Assembly (NCBI GenBank): GCA_003075315.1
Contig: QDFQ01000005.1
Location: 124,001 to 188,000 of the forward strand
Source of the DNA: Arthrobacter sp. TPD3018
GTDB lineage: Bacteria > Pseudomonadota > Alphaproteobacteria > Sphingomonadales > Sphingomonadaceae
Direction of reading: 5' to 3'
DNA: 64,000 nucleotides
This document shows, one piece after another, positions 27,552-36,246 of this stretch. The translations under genes and the position numbers were made by a program. The notes beneath the pieces were generated by a model. The model was not told the origin of the DNA. It searched no databases and saw only the letters and a program-made list of their open reading frames with translations. How positions within the stretch are numbered: position 1 is the first letter of the stretch; each line of letters opens with the position of its first letter.

Positions 27552-28945
27552 CGCAGCCCGCCGCGGCGGCGGCGCCGCGCGCTAGACGACGGCTGTGGCC
27601 GCGCAGTCTTGCCGGACAGATGGCTGTGCTGATCGCGCTGGCGCTGTTCGTGGCACAGGCGGTGAATTTCGGTCTGGCGCTGCGCGACCGCGCTCAATTT
27701 CGGCTCGCGCAGGCGGCACGGCCGGTCGCGATCCGTATCGCGGATGCGGTCGAACGCGAGGCGCAAGGTCTGCGGCCGATCCTGCGCGACCGGGGGCGCG
27801 TGCGACGTGCCGATCGCGACGCGATCCCCGCGGACCTGCCACGCCTGCCCGCCTTCGCCGACGAATTGCGCGATCAGCTGCGCGAGCAAGGCATGGAGGT
27901 CGGACGGATCGATACCGGCGTGCGTCCCTGGGCCGGAATCGACGATGCATGGCAGGCGCGCAATCCGATGCGGCCGGGTCGCTATCGCAGGCACATCGAG
28001 CGCCCCGAGGATGCCTTGCTGGTGACGATCGAGCAGCCAGGGCATGGCTGGCTGGCGCTGACGGTCGCCTGGGGCGACAATGGCGGCATCCGGCTGTTCT
28101 GGCGATTGTTCGCGCAGACGCTGATCCTCTACGCGGTCGTACTGCTGCCAGTGCTGTGGATCGCGCGGCGGATCTCGCGGCCGTTGCGCGACCTGACCGC
28201 CGCGGCCGAGCGGTTCGGGCGAAGCGGCGAAGGCGTGGTGCCGGTGCCCGTGCGCGGCCCGGCCGACATCACCGGACTGGTCCAATCGTTCAATCAGTTG
28301 CAGACGCGCGTCACCGCGATGCTTGACGAGAAAGACCGGATGCTGGGTGCGATCGGCCATGACCTTCGCACCCCGCTCGCCGCGCTGCGCGTCCGCGTCG
28401 AATCGGTCGAGGACGACACCGATCGCGCCCGGATGAGCGACACGATCGCCGAAATGAACCGGACGCTCGACGATATCCTGTCGCTGGCACGCATGGGCCG
28501 GCCCAGCGAGCCGGTCACCGAGGTCGATCTTGCCGCGTTGGTCGATGCAGTCGTCGAGGATTTTCGCGATTTGGGTCAGGACGTATCGTTCGACGAGGCT
28601 GAGCGGCTGCGCATGCGGCTGCGTCCGTCGCTGATCCGCCGCGCGATCCGCAACCTCATCGAAAACGCCGTGAAATATGGCGGCGGCGCCGAGGTGCGGC
28701 TGATCGCGGAACCGCAGCGTGTCGCGATCGAGGTGGGCGACCGTGGACCGGGCATTCCCGAGGCGCGGCTGGGCGACGTCTTCGCGCCCTTCACCCGCCT
28801 GGAAAGCTCGCGCAACCGCGATACGGGCGGCATCGGGCTGGGCCTTGCGCTCGCCCAATCGATCGTGCGCGAAGCCGGCGGCGAGATACGGCTGGCGAAC
28901 CGCGCGGGGGGCGGCCTGTGCGCGACGATCGAGCTGCCGCGCTGA
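27548..28945 (+). CDS. sensor histidine kinase, EnvZ-like
   Basis: A 465-residue inner-membrane kinase: transmembrane helix 1 (about 22-42), a periplasmic domain of about 140 residues, transmembrane helix 2 (about 185-205), a HAMP domain (RRISRPLRDL), a HisKA domain with phosphorylation site H271 in IGHDLRTPLAALR, and a HATPase with N box NLIENAVKYGG, G1 DRGPGIPE and G2 GIGLGLALAQ. The periplasmic region is Arg-rich (LRPILRDRGRVRRADRD). It begins with GTG overlapping the regulator stop (GTGA) and should phosphorylate that regulator. The signal is not evident; the nearby secreted EF-hand protein may be related. Confidence 0.93.
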   Translation: MTQPAAAAAPRARRRLWPRSLAGQMAVLIALALFVAQAVNFGLALRDRAQFRLAQAARPVAIRIADAVEREAQGLRPILRDRGRVRRADRDAIPADLPRLPAFADELRDQLREQGMEVGRIDTGVRPWAGIDDAWQARNPMRPGRYRRHIERPEDALLVTIEQPGHGWLALTVAWGDNGGIRLFWRLFAQTLILYAVVLLPVLWIARRISRPLRDLTAAAERFGRSGEGVVPVPVRGPADITGLVQSFNQLQTRVTAMLDEKDRMLGAIGHDLRTPLAALRVRVESVEDDTDRARMSDTIAEMNRTLDDILSLARMGRPSEPVTEVDLAALVDAVVEDFRDLGQDVSFDEAERLRMRLRPSLIRRAIRNLIENAVKYGGGAEVRLIAEPQRVAIEVGDRGPGIPEARLGDVFAPFTRLESSRNRDTGGIGLGLALAQSIVREAGGEIRLANRAGGGLCATIELPR

Positions 28946-28952
28946 TCCGCCG

Positions 28953-29747
28953 TCAGACCTGCGGCACGGCGGTCGCCCAATTCCCCATATCGGAATAGAG
29001 ATAGTCGCTCTCGAATTCGGCAACCGCGGCGAGGCCGGTCAGGTCGAGAATTTCGACGTGACCGTTGCGGAAGACCAGCAGGTTGCGCTCACGCAGATCA
29101 CGCAGCACGCGATTGACGTGGACGCCGGTCAGGCCGCACGCCTCCGCCAGATCGGGCTGGGTCAACGGCAGCTCGAACCGCCCGGCCTGCGCCAGGCCCA
29201 CCATGGTCAGGCGGGCGTTCAGCTCGCAGAAGAAGTGTGCGAGCCGCCCGTCGGCACCCAGTCGTCCGAGCCGGAAAATCCATTCCCGGTGCATCGCCGC
29301 GTCGAGCAGCGTCGAGAACCACAGAACGCGGGTGAGGTGCGGGTGCCGATCGGTGATCGCGGTGAGCGTCTGGTGATCGTACAGCGCCACCTTCACCGGC
29401 CCCAGCGTGCCGATATCGTGATCGAGCCGCCCGGTCGGGAAGCCGTGCAGATCGACGAAATCGCCGGGCACGTGAACCGACACCAGCTGTCGATACCCCT
29501 CGCGGTCGTCCATGTATCGGGTGACGTAGCCGTCGACGAGCAACATGCTCTGGTCCAGCCGCTCGCCCCGGCGCACCAGATGGTGGCGGGCGGGAAAGTC
29601 CTTCACGGTCTGGACATTGTCCTCCAGCACGCGCTGCTCCTCGGGCGAGAGACGCTCGCGCCCCCGCCCCATGAGGAAACGGCCAGTGAGGGGAAAGCGC
29701 CCGAGCGCGGTAGATCGGGGCAAGGCGAGTGCAGCATCATCGATCAT
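28953..29747 (-). CDS. Crp/Fnr family transcriptional regulator
   Basis: A 264-residue regulator with an N-terminal cyclic-nucleotide-binding-like barrel (RRGERLDQSMLLVDGYVTRYM ... VPGDFVDLHGF) and a C-terminal winged helix (LTQPDLAEACGLTGVHVNRVLRDLRERNLL). No FNR-type iron-sulfur Cys cluster is seen at the N terminus, so it is more like the alphaproteobacterial FixK/Crp relatives. The start was set at 29747; ATG codons at 29786 and 29672 are possible, and the 29747 start sits very close to the EcfG-like promoter at 29758-29783, so the true start may be 29672. It is divergent from the PLD gene. Confidence 0.85.
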   Translation of the reverse strand: MIDDAALALPRSTALGRFPLTGRFLMGRGRERLSPEEQRVLEDNVQTVKDFPARHHLVRRGERLDQSMLLVDGYVTRYMDDREGYRQLVSVHVPGDFVDLHGFPTGRLDHDIGTLGPVKVALYDHQTLTAITDRHPHLTRVLWFSTLLDAAMHREWIFRLGRLGADGRLAHFFCELNARLTMVGLAQAGRFELPLTQPDLAEACGLTGVHVNRVLRDLRERNLLVFRNGHVEILDLTGLAAVAEFESDYLYSDMGNWATAVPQV

Positions 29748-29757
29748 GACCCTGTCA

Positions 29758-29783
29758 AACACGGATCGGGGGCGTAACGTTCC
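29758..29783 (-). promoter_or_regulatory. EcfG-like promoter for the Crp/Fnr gene
   Basis: On the minus strand GGAAC (29779-29783) is followed after 17 bases by TGTT (29758-29761), one base from the CGTT consensus of alphaproteobacterial general-stress sigma factor EcfG promoters. It mirrors the stronger site facing the PLD gene. Confidence 0.4.
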
Positions 29784-29805
29784 CATATCGGCCGCGCCTG
29801 TTTTC

Positions 29806-29831
29806 GGAACGACTTGCCCCCTCCCCCCGTT
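29806..29831 (+). promoter_or_regulatory. EcfG-like general-stress promoter for the PLD gene
   Basis: GGAAC (29806-29810) and CGTT (29828-29831) match the EcfG -35 and -10 elements with a 17-base spacer. The start codon of the PLD gene lies about 85 bases downstream. GGAAC-N16/17-CGTT is the published consensus for the EcfG regulon. Confidence 0.6.
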
Positions 29832-29915
29832 TCGATGCGAAGGCGGAACAGTTGATCCGCACTGCCCGCATGCCGCATGGGGTGCGTGGCATATATAACA
29901 GGGGGATAGGTCCAA

Positions 29916-31355
29916 ATGCTCGAACCGGATCGTAACGTCTGGCGGATCGAGCGGGCGAACCGCCTGTCGGTGATCGTCGACGCCGACCGCTATTTCGGCG
30001 TCGCCCGTGAGGCCTTCGCCGCGGCACAGAAGCGCATCATGCTGGTCGGCTGGGATTTCGACGCGCGTATCCCGCTGGTGGGCGACGGCGTGGACGTCGA
30101 CGGACCGGAGACGGTCGGCGATTTCCTCTACTGGCTAGTCGAGCGCAATCCGGAGCTGGAGCTGTATCTGCTGCGCTGGGACATCGGTGCGCTGAAGTCG
30201 ATCTTTCGCGGCAAGACGTTGTTCACCGTCTGGAAGTGGGCACGGCACCCGCGCATCCATGTGAAGCTCGATGCACATCACCCGACCGGATCGTCGCATC
30301 ACCAGAAGATCGTATCGATCGACGACTGCCTCGCCTTTTGCGGTGGCATCGACATGACCGCCGAGCGCTGGGACACGCGCGCCCATCGCGACGACGATCC
30401 CGGACGGCGGCTGCCAGGCGGTGGCCTATACAAGCCGTGGCACGATGCGACGACCGCGATCACCGGTCCGGCCGCGGCGGCACTCGCCGAATTGTGCCGC
30501 AATCGCTGGCGGCTTGCGACGACGCATCGGCTGGCGCCGGTCGAAGGCGCCGTGTCCTGCTGGCCGGAGTCGCTCGCGCCGACGTTCGAGGATGTCGATG
30601 TCGGCATCGCGCGCAGCCAGCCCGAGATGCCGGGCGAGGCGCCGGTGACCGAGGTCGAGGCGCTGTTCCTCGACCAGATCCGGGCCGCACGCCGGCATAT
30701 CTATTGCGAGAGCCAGTATTTCGCCTCGCGCCGCATTGCGGAGGCGATCGCGGCGCGGCTGGATGAGGAGGACGGCCCGGAGATCGTCATCGTCAATCCG
30801 CTAACCGCGCAAGGCTGGCTGGAGCCGATCGCGATGGACACGGCGCGCGCCCGGCTGGTCGAGACGCTGCGGCGGCGCGACCGACACGGGCGGCTGCGGC
30901 TGTACCATCCCTTCACGCAAGGGGGCACGGCGATCTACTGCCATGCCAAGATCACGATCATCGACGACACGCAGCTGCGGATCGGATCGGCGAACATCAA
31001 CAATCGCTCGCTGCGGCTGGATACCGAATGCGACGTCGTGGTCGATGCGGCCCGGCATCCCGGTCGCGGACTGGAGGCGACCATTGCAGACGCCCGCGCC
31101 GACCTGATGGCGGAGCATCTGGGCGTATCCCCCGCCAAGGTCGCAGCGACGATCGCCGAGACGGGGTCGCTGATCGCGACGATCGAGCAATTACGCGGGT
31201 CTGGCCGGTCGCTGCGGCCCTATGAGGTTCCCGACCTCGACGGCGTGCAGGAATGGCTGGCTGACAATGAAGTCCTAGACCCCGAAGGACCGGGCGAGAT
31301 GTTCGAGGCAACCACGCACCGCGGGCTGTTCCGCGGGCGGTTGAAACGAGGCTAG
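29916..31355 (+). CDS. phospholipase D/cardiolipin synthase-like protein
   Basis: A 479-residue PLD-superfamily protein with two HKD motifs: H129-x-K131...D136 (SSHHQKIVSIDD) and H343-x-K345...D350 (CHAKITIIDD), the second followed by GSANINNRSL. Two HKD motifs form one active site through a phosphohistidine intermediate, as in cardiolipin synthases and phospholipases D. There is no membrane anchor, and the tail after residue 400 is acidic, so a soluble phospholipase or transphosphatidylase is also possible. An EcfG-like promoter precedes it, suggesting induction under general stress. Confidence 0.87.
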   Translation: MLEPDRNVWRIERANRLSVIVDADRYFGVAREAFAAAQKRIMLVGWDFDARIPLVGDGVDVDGPETVGDFLYWLVERNPELELYLLRWDIGALKSIFRGKTLFTVWKWARHPRIHVKLDAHHPTGSSHHQKIVSIDDCLAFCGGIDMTAERWDTRAHRDDDPGRRLPGGGLYKPWHDATTAITGPAAAALAELCRNRWRLATTHRLAPVEGAVSCWPESLAPTFEDVDVGIARSQPEMPGEAPVTEVEALFLDQIRAARRHIYCESQYFASRRIAEAIAARLDEEDGPEIVIVNPLTAQGWLEPIAMDTARARLVETLRRRDRHGRLRLYHPFTQGGTAIYCHAKITIIDDTQLRIGSANINNRSLRLDTECDVVVDAARHPGRGLEATIADARADLMAEHLGVSPAKVAATIAETGSLIATIEQLRGSGRSLRPYEVPDLDGVQEWLADNEVLDPEGPGEMFEATTHRGLFRGRLKRG

Positions 31356-31984
31356 CGCGCGGGTGTCTGCTGGGCGAGCAGGCGATCGAGCAAGGCGAGC
31401 CGGACGGCGATGTCCTTGCGATAGGACGCCCGCTCCGGCGTCAGCGCGAGCGCCTGCGCCCAATAGCGGCGCGCGAGCTGAAACTCGCCGGCGCGGATAT
31501 AGGCGAGCCCCAGGAAAAAGCGCGGCCCCGGATGATCCGGCGCGAGACGCATCGCCTGCTGGAACGCGAATAACGCGGGCGGCGACACCACGTCGCGATC
31601 ATGCGCGGCCATCGTGGTGCCCAGCGCGGTCCACAGCATCGCGCTGCTGCGATAGCGGTTGATCCCGCCCAGGATCGCGATCACCGCCGAGCGTCGGTCG
31701 CCGGACCGGGCGAGCGCATCGGCCGCGGTCAGATAGGCGCTATCGGCGGTGAAGCGCCCGAACATCGCCTCGCGCAGCGTGACGAGTTCGGGATCGTCGG
31801 CTTGCAGCGCCGCATTGGTCCGCGGGCCGGCGCCGGGCCGCATCGGACTACCCTGCCACGCATAGCCCGCCGCGCCGAGCATCAACGCGGCGCCGACCAT
31901 CGACCACAGCCGCCGGTGAACGCGTAGCGCGACAAGCGCCGAAAAGCTTGCTCCGGCGATCAGGAGAAGCGCGATCCAGCCCAT
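31352..31984 (-). CDS. ccmI: cytochrome c biogenesis protein CcmI-like (TPR)
   Basis: A 210-residue protein with two N-terminal transmembrane helices (MGWIALLLIAGASFSALVAL and SMVGAALMLGAAGYAW) followed by a TPR-like helical region (RYWAQALALTPE, PGPRFFLGLAYIRAGEFQLA). In cytochrome c maturation, CcmI holds apocytochrome c for the heme lyase. It is the last gene of the leftward ccm operon, its ATG overlapping the ccmH stop by one base. It is shorter than the ~400-residue CcmI of some bacteria, so only part of the TPR domain is present. Its stop overlaps the converging PLD gene by four bases. Confidence 0.82.
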   Translation of the reverse strand: MGWIALLLIAGASFSALVALRVHRRLWSMVGAALMLGAAGYAWQGSPMRPGAGPRTNAALQADDPELVTLREAMFGRFTADSAYLTAADALARSGDRRSAVIAILGGINRYRSSAMLWTALGTTMAAHDRDVVSPPALFAFQQAMRLAPDHPGPRFFLGLAYIRAGEFQLARRYWAQALALTPERASYRKDIAVRLALLDRLLAQQTPAR

Positions 31985-32394
31985 CAGTCGCGCCTCCGGC
32001 GCCGGAAGCTCGACCGCGCGATCCCGATGCCGATGGCGAGCAGGACCAACGGCGCAGCCCATAACGGGCCCGTCGCCGCGCCGAGCGGCGGATCGTAGCT
32101 GATGTAATCGCCATACCGTTCGATCAGCCATGCGCGGATCGCCTGCGGCGTCTCCCCCGCGGCGATACGGCTGCGCACCAGCGCGCGCATGTCGCCCGCC
32201 ATGCTGGCATCACTGTCGGCGATCGACTGGCCCTGACAGACGACGCAGCGCAGCGTCTCCATCAGCGCGCGCGCCTTCGCCTCTTGGGCCGGATCGCGCA
32301 ATTGCGTGTCGGCAAGCGCTGCCGGCGGAGTCGTCGGATCGGCAAGCGCGGGCGTGGCGAGCGCCGCCGCAAGGAGGATCGCCCAGCCCCTCAT
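31984..32394 (-). CDS. ccmH: cytochrome c maturation protein CcmH
   Basis: A 136-residue periplasmic protein with a signal peptide (MRGWAILLAAALATPALA), the conserved CxxC heme/apocytochrome-handling motif in METLRCVVCQGQSIADSDA, and a C-terminal transmembrane helix (LWAAPLVLLAIGIGIA) with a basic tail. It is the short alphaproteobacterial (CycL) form, without the C-terminal TPR region that sits here in the neighbouring CcmI-like gene. ATG at 32394 overlaps ccmG's stop by four bases. Confidence 0.93.
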   Translation of the reverse strand: MRGWAILLAAALATPALADPTTPPAALADTQLRDPAQEAKARALMETLRCVVCQGQSIADSDASMAGDMRALVRSRIAAGETPQAIRAWLIERYGDYISYDPPLGAATGPLWAAPLVLLAIGIGIARSSFRRRRRD

Positions 32395-32909
32395 CGTGCT
32401 GCCTTCACCGCGGCGGCAATCTGCGCCACGTCGCCCGCGCGGATGTCGCCGACATGCTGCAGGACGATACGTCCCTGCCCGTCGACCACGAAGCTTTCCG
32501 GCACACCGGACGAGCCGAGCGCGAGCTGCACCGCGCTCTGCCGGTCGTCGCCGATGCTGGCATAGGGGTCGCCGTTCTGGCGCAGGAAGGTGGCGAGCGC
32601 GGGCGCGGTGTCGCGGATCGCGATGCCTTCGATCGGCACGCCCAGGGCCTTGAGGCGCATCAGCTGCGGTGCCTCGGCGATACAGGGGATGCACCAGCTG
32701 GCGAAGATGTTGATCAGCCGCGGCTTGCCCGTCAGCGCGCCGCTGCCGGGCTTGCCGGGGACGATGGCGGGCAAGGTGATGTCGGGCAGCGGTTTGCCGA
32801 TCATCGCCGAGCGCACGGTCCGGTCTGCGGGGCGGAACAGGCCGAACGCCACCACGGCCGCGATCGCGACGAACGCTGCCAGCGGCGTCCAGAGCAACCA
32901 ACGCTTCAT
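32391..32909 (-). CDS. ccmG: thiol:disulfide interchange protein CcmG/DsbE
   Basis: A 172-residue thioredoxin-fold protein anchored by an N-terminal helix (WLLWTPLAAFVAIAAVVAFG). The active-site motif is WCIPC in NIFASWCIPCIAEAP, with the cis-Pro loop LGSSGVPESFVVDG. It reduces the CxxCH motif of apocytochrome c in the periplasm before heme attachment. It overlaps ccmF and ccmH by four bases each. Confidence 0.95.
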   Translation of the reverse strand: MKRWLLWTPLAAFVAIAAVVAFGLFRPADRTVRSAMIGKPLPDITLPAIVPGKPGSGALTGKPRLINIFASWCIPCIAEAPQLMRLKALGVPIEGIAIRDTAPALATFLRQNGDPYASIGDDRQSAVQLALGSSGVPESFVVDGQGRIVLQHVGDIRAGDVAQIAAAVKAAR

Positions 32910-34822
32910 GCCTGGGCCTCGCGCAGCGCGCTACGCCGCTCGCGCCGCCAGCGACCGATCAGCGACAAGGCGCCACCCAGGGCGACCAGCGCACCGCCCA
33001 GCCAGATCAAGGTGACGAACGGCTTCCACCACAGCCGCAACTGCCAGCGCCCCTGCGGGTCGGGCTGGCCAAGGACCGTGTAAAGCTGGCCGTCCCACAG
33101 CGTCAGGATCGCGCTTTCGCTGGTGGTGGTGACCGGGTCGGAGAAGAAGCGGGATTGCGGTCGCAGGATTACCGTGTCGTCGTCCCGGGTCGCGCTCAGC
33201 CGCGCCTCGAGCGCCGACCAGTTCTGGCCGATCACGGGGCGAACGCCCTGAAGACGGACGGTAAAGGGACCGACATGAACCGGCTGGCCCACCCGCGCCG
33301 CGACCAACGTTTCCGACGTATAGGCCGCGTCGCACGCCATGCCCGCGAGGCTCACCGCAATGCCAAGATGCGCGACGACCATGCCCCAGGTGAACAACGG
33401 CGTGCGCCACGGATTGCGGCCGAGCAGCGGCAGCACGCTCGCCACCGCCAATCCCGCAGCGAGCGACAGGCCGAACAGCGGCAGCACGCCAGGGGGTGCC
33501 AGCACGATCAGCCCGGCGCCGGTGAAACCCGCAGCCGCGACCGGCCACATCATCCGCTCCAGCAGCGCGTTCGCGCTATCCCGCCGCCAGCGCAGGAGTG
33601 GCCCGGCGGCCATGACGACCACGAGCGCCAGCGCGACCGGGCCCGCGGCCTTGTTGAAGAAGGGCGGCCCTACCGACAGCTGCACGCCGAAGCCGGCGGC
33701 GACGAGCGGGTACAGCGTACCGATCAAGACGATGCCGAGAATGACGGACAGCAGCAGATTGTTGAGAACCAATCCCCCTTCGCGGCTGACCAGCTCGAAC
33801 GTCGTGCCCGCGCGCACCGTCCCGATCCGCGCCGCGAACAGCGCCAACGCCCCGCCGATGTAGATGGCGAGCAGCGCCAGGATGAAGGCGCCGCGCTCCG
33901 GGTCGACGGCAAAGGCGTGGACGCTGGTCAGGATGCCGGAGCGGACCAGGAAGGTGCCGATCATCGACATCGAAAAGGCGACGACCGCCAGCATGACCGT
34001 CCACGCGCGCAACCCGTCGCGCGTTGCCAGCACCGTCACCGAATGGAGCAAGGCGGTCGCGGCCAGCCACGGCATCAGCGAGGCGTTCTCCACCGGGTCC
34101 CAGAACCACCAGCCGCCCCAGCCGAGCTCGTAATAGGCCCAATAGGATCCTGCGGTGATGCCGAGCGTCAGGAATACCCACGCCCCCAGCACCCAAGGCC
34201 GCATCGCCCGCGCGAACGCCGGACCGACGTCACGCGTGATCAGCGCGCCGACCGCGAAGGAGAAGGCGACCGAAATGCCGACATAGCCGATGTACAGCGT
34301 CGGCGGATGGAAGGCGAGACCGGGGTCCTGCAACAGCGGGTTCAGCCCCATGCCGTCGCGCGCCGGCATCGGCAGCCGCGCGAACGGATTGGAGGCGAAG
34401 AGCAGGAAGGCGTAGAAGCCGAGCGCGATCCCAGCCTGTGCGGCCAGCGTCGCGATCAGCGTGCGTTCGGGCAGGCGCCGCTCCAGCACCGCGACCGCGC
34501 CCCCGGCAAGGCCCAGGATCGTCACCCAGAGCAGCATCGACCCTTCGTGATTGCCCCAGGCGCCGGCGAATTTGTAGATCCACGGCTTGGCCGAATGGCT
34601 GTTCTCGACCACCAGCTTGACCGACATGTCGGACGCGAGGAACAGCGCGATCAGCGCCGCCATCGCCAGCAGCGCCAGCGCGCCCTGCACGATCGCGACG
34701 GGGCGGACCGCGGCGATCGTCTCGGCACCACCGCGCGACAGGCCGATCGCGCCCAGCGCCAGCTGCAACGCCGCCAGCGCAGCCGCGAGCCATAAGGCGG
34801 CAAGGCCGACCTCGGCGATCAT
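32906..34822 (-). CDS. ccmF: cytochrome c-type biogenesis heme lyase CcmF
   Basis: A 638-residue polytopic membrane protein with about 14-15 helices. The tryptophan-rich periplasmic WWD segment is GWGGWWFWDPVENASLMPW, and conserved histidine-bearing stretches include GNHEGSMLLWV and the FHPPTLYIGYVG loop. The C-terminal part has a periplasmic domain (QGVRPVIGQNWSALEARLSA). It forms the heme lyase with CcmH/I. It overlaps both neighbours by four bases. Confidence 0.96.
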   Translation of the reverse strand: MIAEVGLAALWLAAALAALQLALGAIGLSRGGAETIAAVRPVAIVQGALALLAMAALIALFLASDMSVKLVVENSHSAKPWIYKFAGAWGNHEGSMLLWVTILGLAGGAVAVLERRLPERTLIATLAAQAGIALGFYAFLLFASNPFARLPMPARDGMGLNPLLQDPGLAFHPPTLYIGYVGISVAFSFAVGALITRDVGPAFARAMRPWVLGAWVFLTLGITAGSYWAYYELGWGGWWFWDPVENASLMPWLAATALLHSVTVLATRDGLRAWTVMLAVVAFSMSMIGTFLVRSGILTSVHAFAVDPERGAFILALLAIYIGGALALFAARIGTVRAGTTFELVSREGGLVLNNLLLSVILGIVLIGTLYPLVAAGFGVQLSVGPPFFNKAAGPVALALVVVMAAGPLLRWRRDSANALLERMMWPVAAAGFTGAGLIVLAPPGVLPLFGLSLAAGLAVASVLPLLGRNPWRTPLFTWGMVVAHLGIAVSLAGMACDAAYTSETLVAARVGQPVHVGPFTVRLQGVRPVIGQNWSALEARLSATRDDDTVILRPQSRFFSDPVTTTSESAILTLWDGQLYTVLGQPDPQGRWQLRLWWKPFVTLIWLGGALVALGGALSLIGRWRRERRSALREAQA

Positions 34823-35265
34823 GGTTCCAGCGTCCGCGTCTCGTGCATCGCCTTGCCGCCCTTTGCGGCGAGTTCGGGCGGCATGTATTTTTCGTCGTGC
34901 TTGGCGAGCAGATTGGTCGCGGTGAAGCTGCCGTCCGGGTTGAAATGCCCCTCGGCGACGACACCGGAGCGCTCGCGGAACAGGTCGGGCGCGATGCCGG
35001 CGAAGGTGACGGGGGTGGTCGCGATGCCGTCGCCGACGACGAAGTGGATGGTCACCCCGTCGGCGGCGCGCTTGATCGACCCGGCCTGCACCATGCCGCC
35101 GAGGCGCACCGCGCGGCCGAGCGGCAAGCCCTGTTTGGCGACGTCGGACGGCGCATAGAAGAACGACGCCTGATCCTTCAGCGCGGACATGGCGAGCAGC
35201 GCCGCCGCGATCACCGCGGCAAGGCCCAGCAGCACGAGCGTCAGCCGTTGGTGCTTCGCCTTCAT
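34819..35265 (-). CDS. ccmE: cytochrome c maturation heme chaperone CcmE
   Basis: A 148-residue periplasmic heme chaperone with an N-terminal anchor (LTLVLLGLAAVIAAALLAMS), an OB-like barrel (GRAVRLGGMVQAGSIKRA) and the C-terminal heme-binding H-x3-Y motif (LLAKHDEKYMPPEL). The histidine binds heme covalently during transfer to CcmF. Confidence 0.95.
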   Translation of the reverse strand: MKAKHQRLTLVLLGLAAVIAAALLAMSALKDQASFFYAPSDVAKQGLPLGRAVRLGGMVQAGSIKRAADGVTIHFVVGDGIATTPVTFAGIAPDLFRERSGVVAEGHFNPDGSFTATNLLAKHDEKYMPPELAAKGGKAMHETRTLEP

Positions 35266-35366
35266 TTCTCGGCGCGCTTCATCGCGATATAGCTGGCAAG
35301 CGTCAGCGCACCCGCGGCGCCGAGCGTGACGGCATATGCCGCGACGATGAATGGCCAGTGGTTCAT
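35262..35366 (-). CDS. ccmD: cytochrome c maturation protein CcmD
   Basis: A 34-residue single-pass membrane protein (MNHWPFIVAAYAVTLGAAGA ... SYIAMKRAEK). It is recognised by position between ccmC and ccmE, by the conserved W-P-F-I-V-A-A-Y start, and by ATGA overlaps on both sides. It helps release holo-CcmE from CcmABC. Confidence 0.85.
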   Translation of the reverse strand: MNHWPFIVAAYAVTLGAAGALTLASYIAMKRAEK

Positions 35367-36088
35367 GCCCGCGCCATCCGCCGCATCCGCGCCTCTGCCT
35401 TGGTCCGAGCGAGCGTCGTTCGCATGCGCATCATGACGATCGCGGCGAACAGCGAGGTGAAGCCCGTCATCGTGAAACCGAGCGGCCACAGGATGCTGCC
35501 CGCGATGCTCGATCCGGTGAGGCCGATCGACGGCCCCTGATGCAGCGTGTTCCACCAGATCACAGAATAGCGGATGATCGGCAGCAACACCGTGCCGGCA
35601 ATGCCGTACAGGGCCGGAATACGCCCATCGCCGCCGCGCTCCGCATCGGCGCGCGCGAGCGCCATATACCCGCAATAGACGAAGAACAGCAGCAGCATCG
35701 ACGTCAGCCGCCCATCCCATTGCCACCATGTTCCCCAGGTCGGCCGCCCCCAGATCGATCCGGTGACGAGGCAGACGGCGGCGAACATTGCCCCCGGCAA
35801 GGCGATCGCGCGCGCCGCGACGTCGGCCAGCGGATGCCGCCAGACGAGAAAGGCGATGCTGCTGATGGCAAGGCCGCTCCACCCGCCCATCCCGAGCCAC
35901 GCGGCGGGGACGTGGATGTAGAGGATGCGGACGCTGTCCCCCTGCAGATAGTCGCGCGGGCTTTGCGTCAGGCCGGCCCAGCAGCCGACGGCGATCAGCG
36001 CGACGCCCGCCCACAGCAGCACCGGCGTCAGCACGCGGGCGAGCTTCAGGAAGCGGGCGGGATTGGCAAGGGCATGAAGGGTCGGCAC
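35363..36088 (-). CDS. ccmC: heme exporter protein CcmC
   Basis: A 241-residue six-helix membrane protein with the tryptophan-rich motif WGTWWQWDGRLTSMLLLF and flanking histidine loops, typical of CcmC, which loads heme onto CcmE. The start is a GTG at 36088, with no in-frame ATG near it. It opens the ccmCDEFGHI operon; the expected ccmA and ccmB genes are not upstream, where an amino-acid dehydrogenase lies instead, so they must be elsewhere. Confidence 0.95.
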   Translation of the reverse strand: MPTLHALANPARFLKLARVLTPVLLWAGVALIAVGCWAGLTQSPRDYLQGDSVRILYIHVPAAWLGMGGWSGLAISSIAFLVWRHPLADVAARAIALPGAMFAAVCLVTGSIWGRPTWGTWWQWDGRLTSMLLLFFVYCGYMALARADAERGGDGRIPALYGIAGTVLLPIIRYSVIWWNTLHQGPSIGLTGSSIAGSILWPLGFTMTGFTSLFAAIVMMRMRTTLARTKAEARMRRMARA

Positions 36089-36164
36089 GGTCGCCCAGCG
36101 TCATAGCAGCTTTGCGGCCGCCGTCATCCCGTCGGTTGCAGCGGCGCCGTCGGTCTTTGAACCA

Positions 36165-36191
36165 ACACCGGCGGCAGCGCGCCGCCGGTGT
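36165..36191 (-). terminator. likely terminator hairpin of the amino-acid dehydrogenase gene
   Basis: A perfect 11-base stem (36165-36175 with 36181-36191) closes a five-base loop, placed about 37 bases after the dehydrogenase stop on the minus strand. The trailing sequence is only weakly U-rich, so it may act as a Rho-aided or mRNA-protecting hairpin. Confidence 0.55.
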
Positions 36192-36208
36192 CGGCCAAAA
36201 CCGTCTGA

Positions 36209-36246
36209 GCCGATCAGCCGGGGCCGATCAGCCGCGGCCGATCAGG
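36209..36246. repeat. 14-base tandem repeat at the 3' end of the dehydrogenase gene
   Basis: Nearly 2.7 copies of the 14-base unit GCCGATCAGCCGSG run in tandem (start points 36209, 36223 and 36237). The stop codon TGA (TCA at 36228-36230 on the plus strand) lies in the second copy, so the C-terminal coding end and the sequence after it are repeats of each other. Confidence 0.75.

Noticed and set aside
33155..34795. Plus-strand open frame of 546 codons over ccmF.
   Set aside because: It is a shadow of the ccm operon and has no domain.
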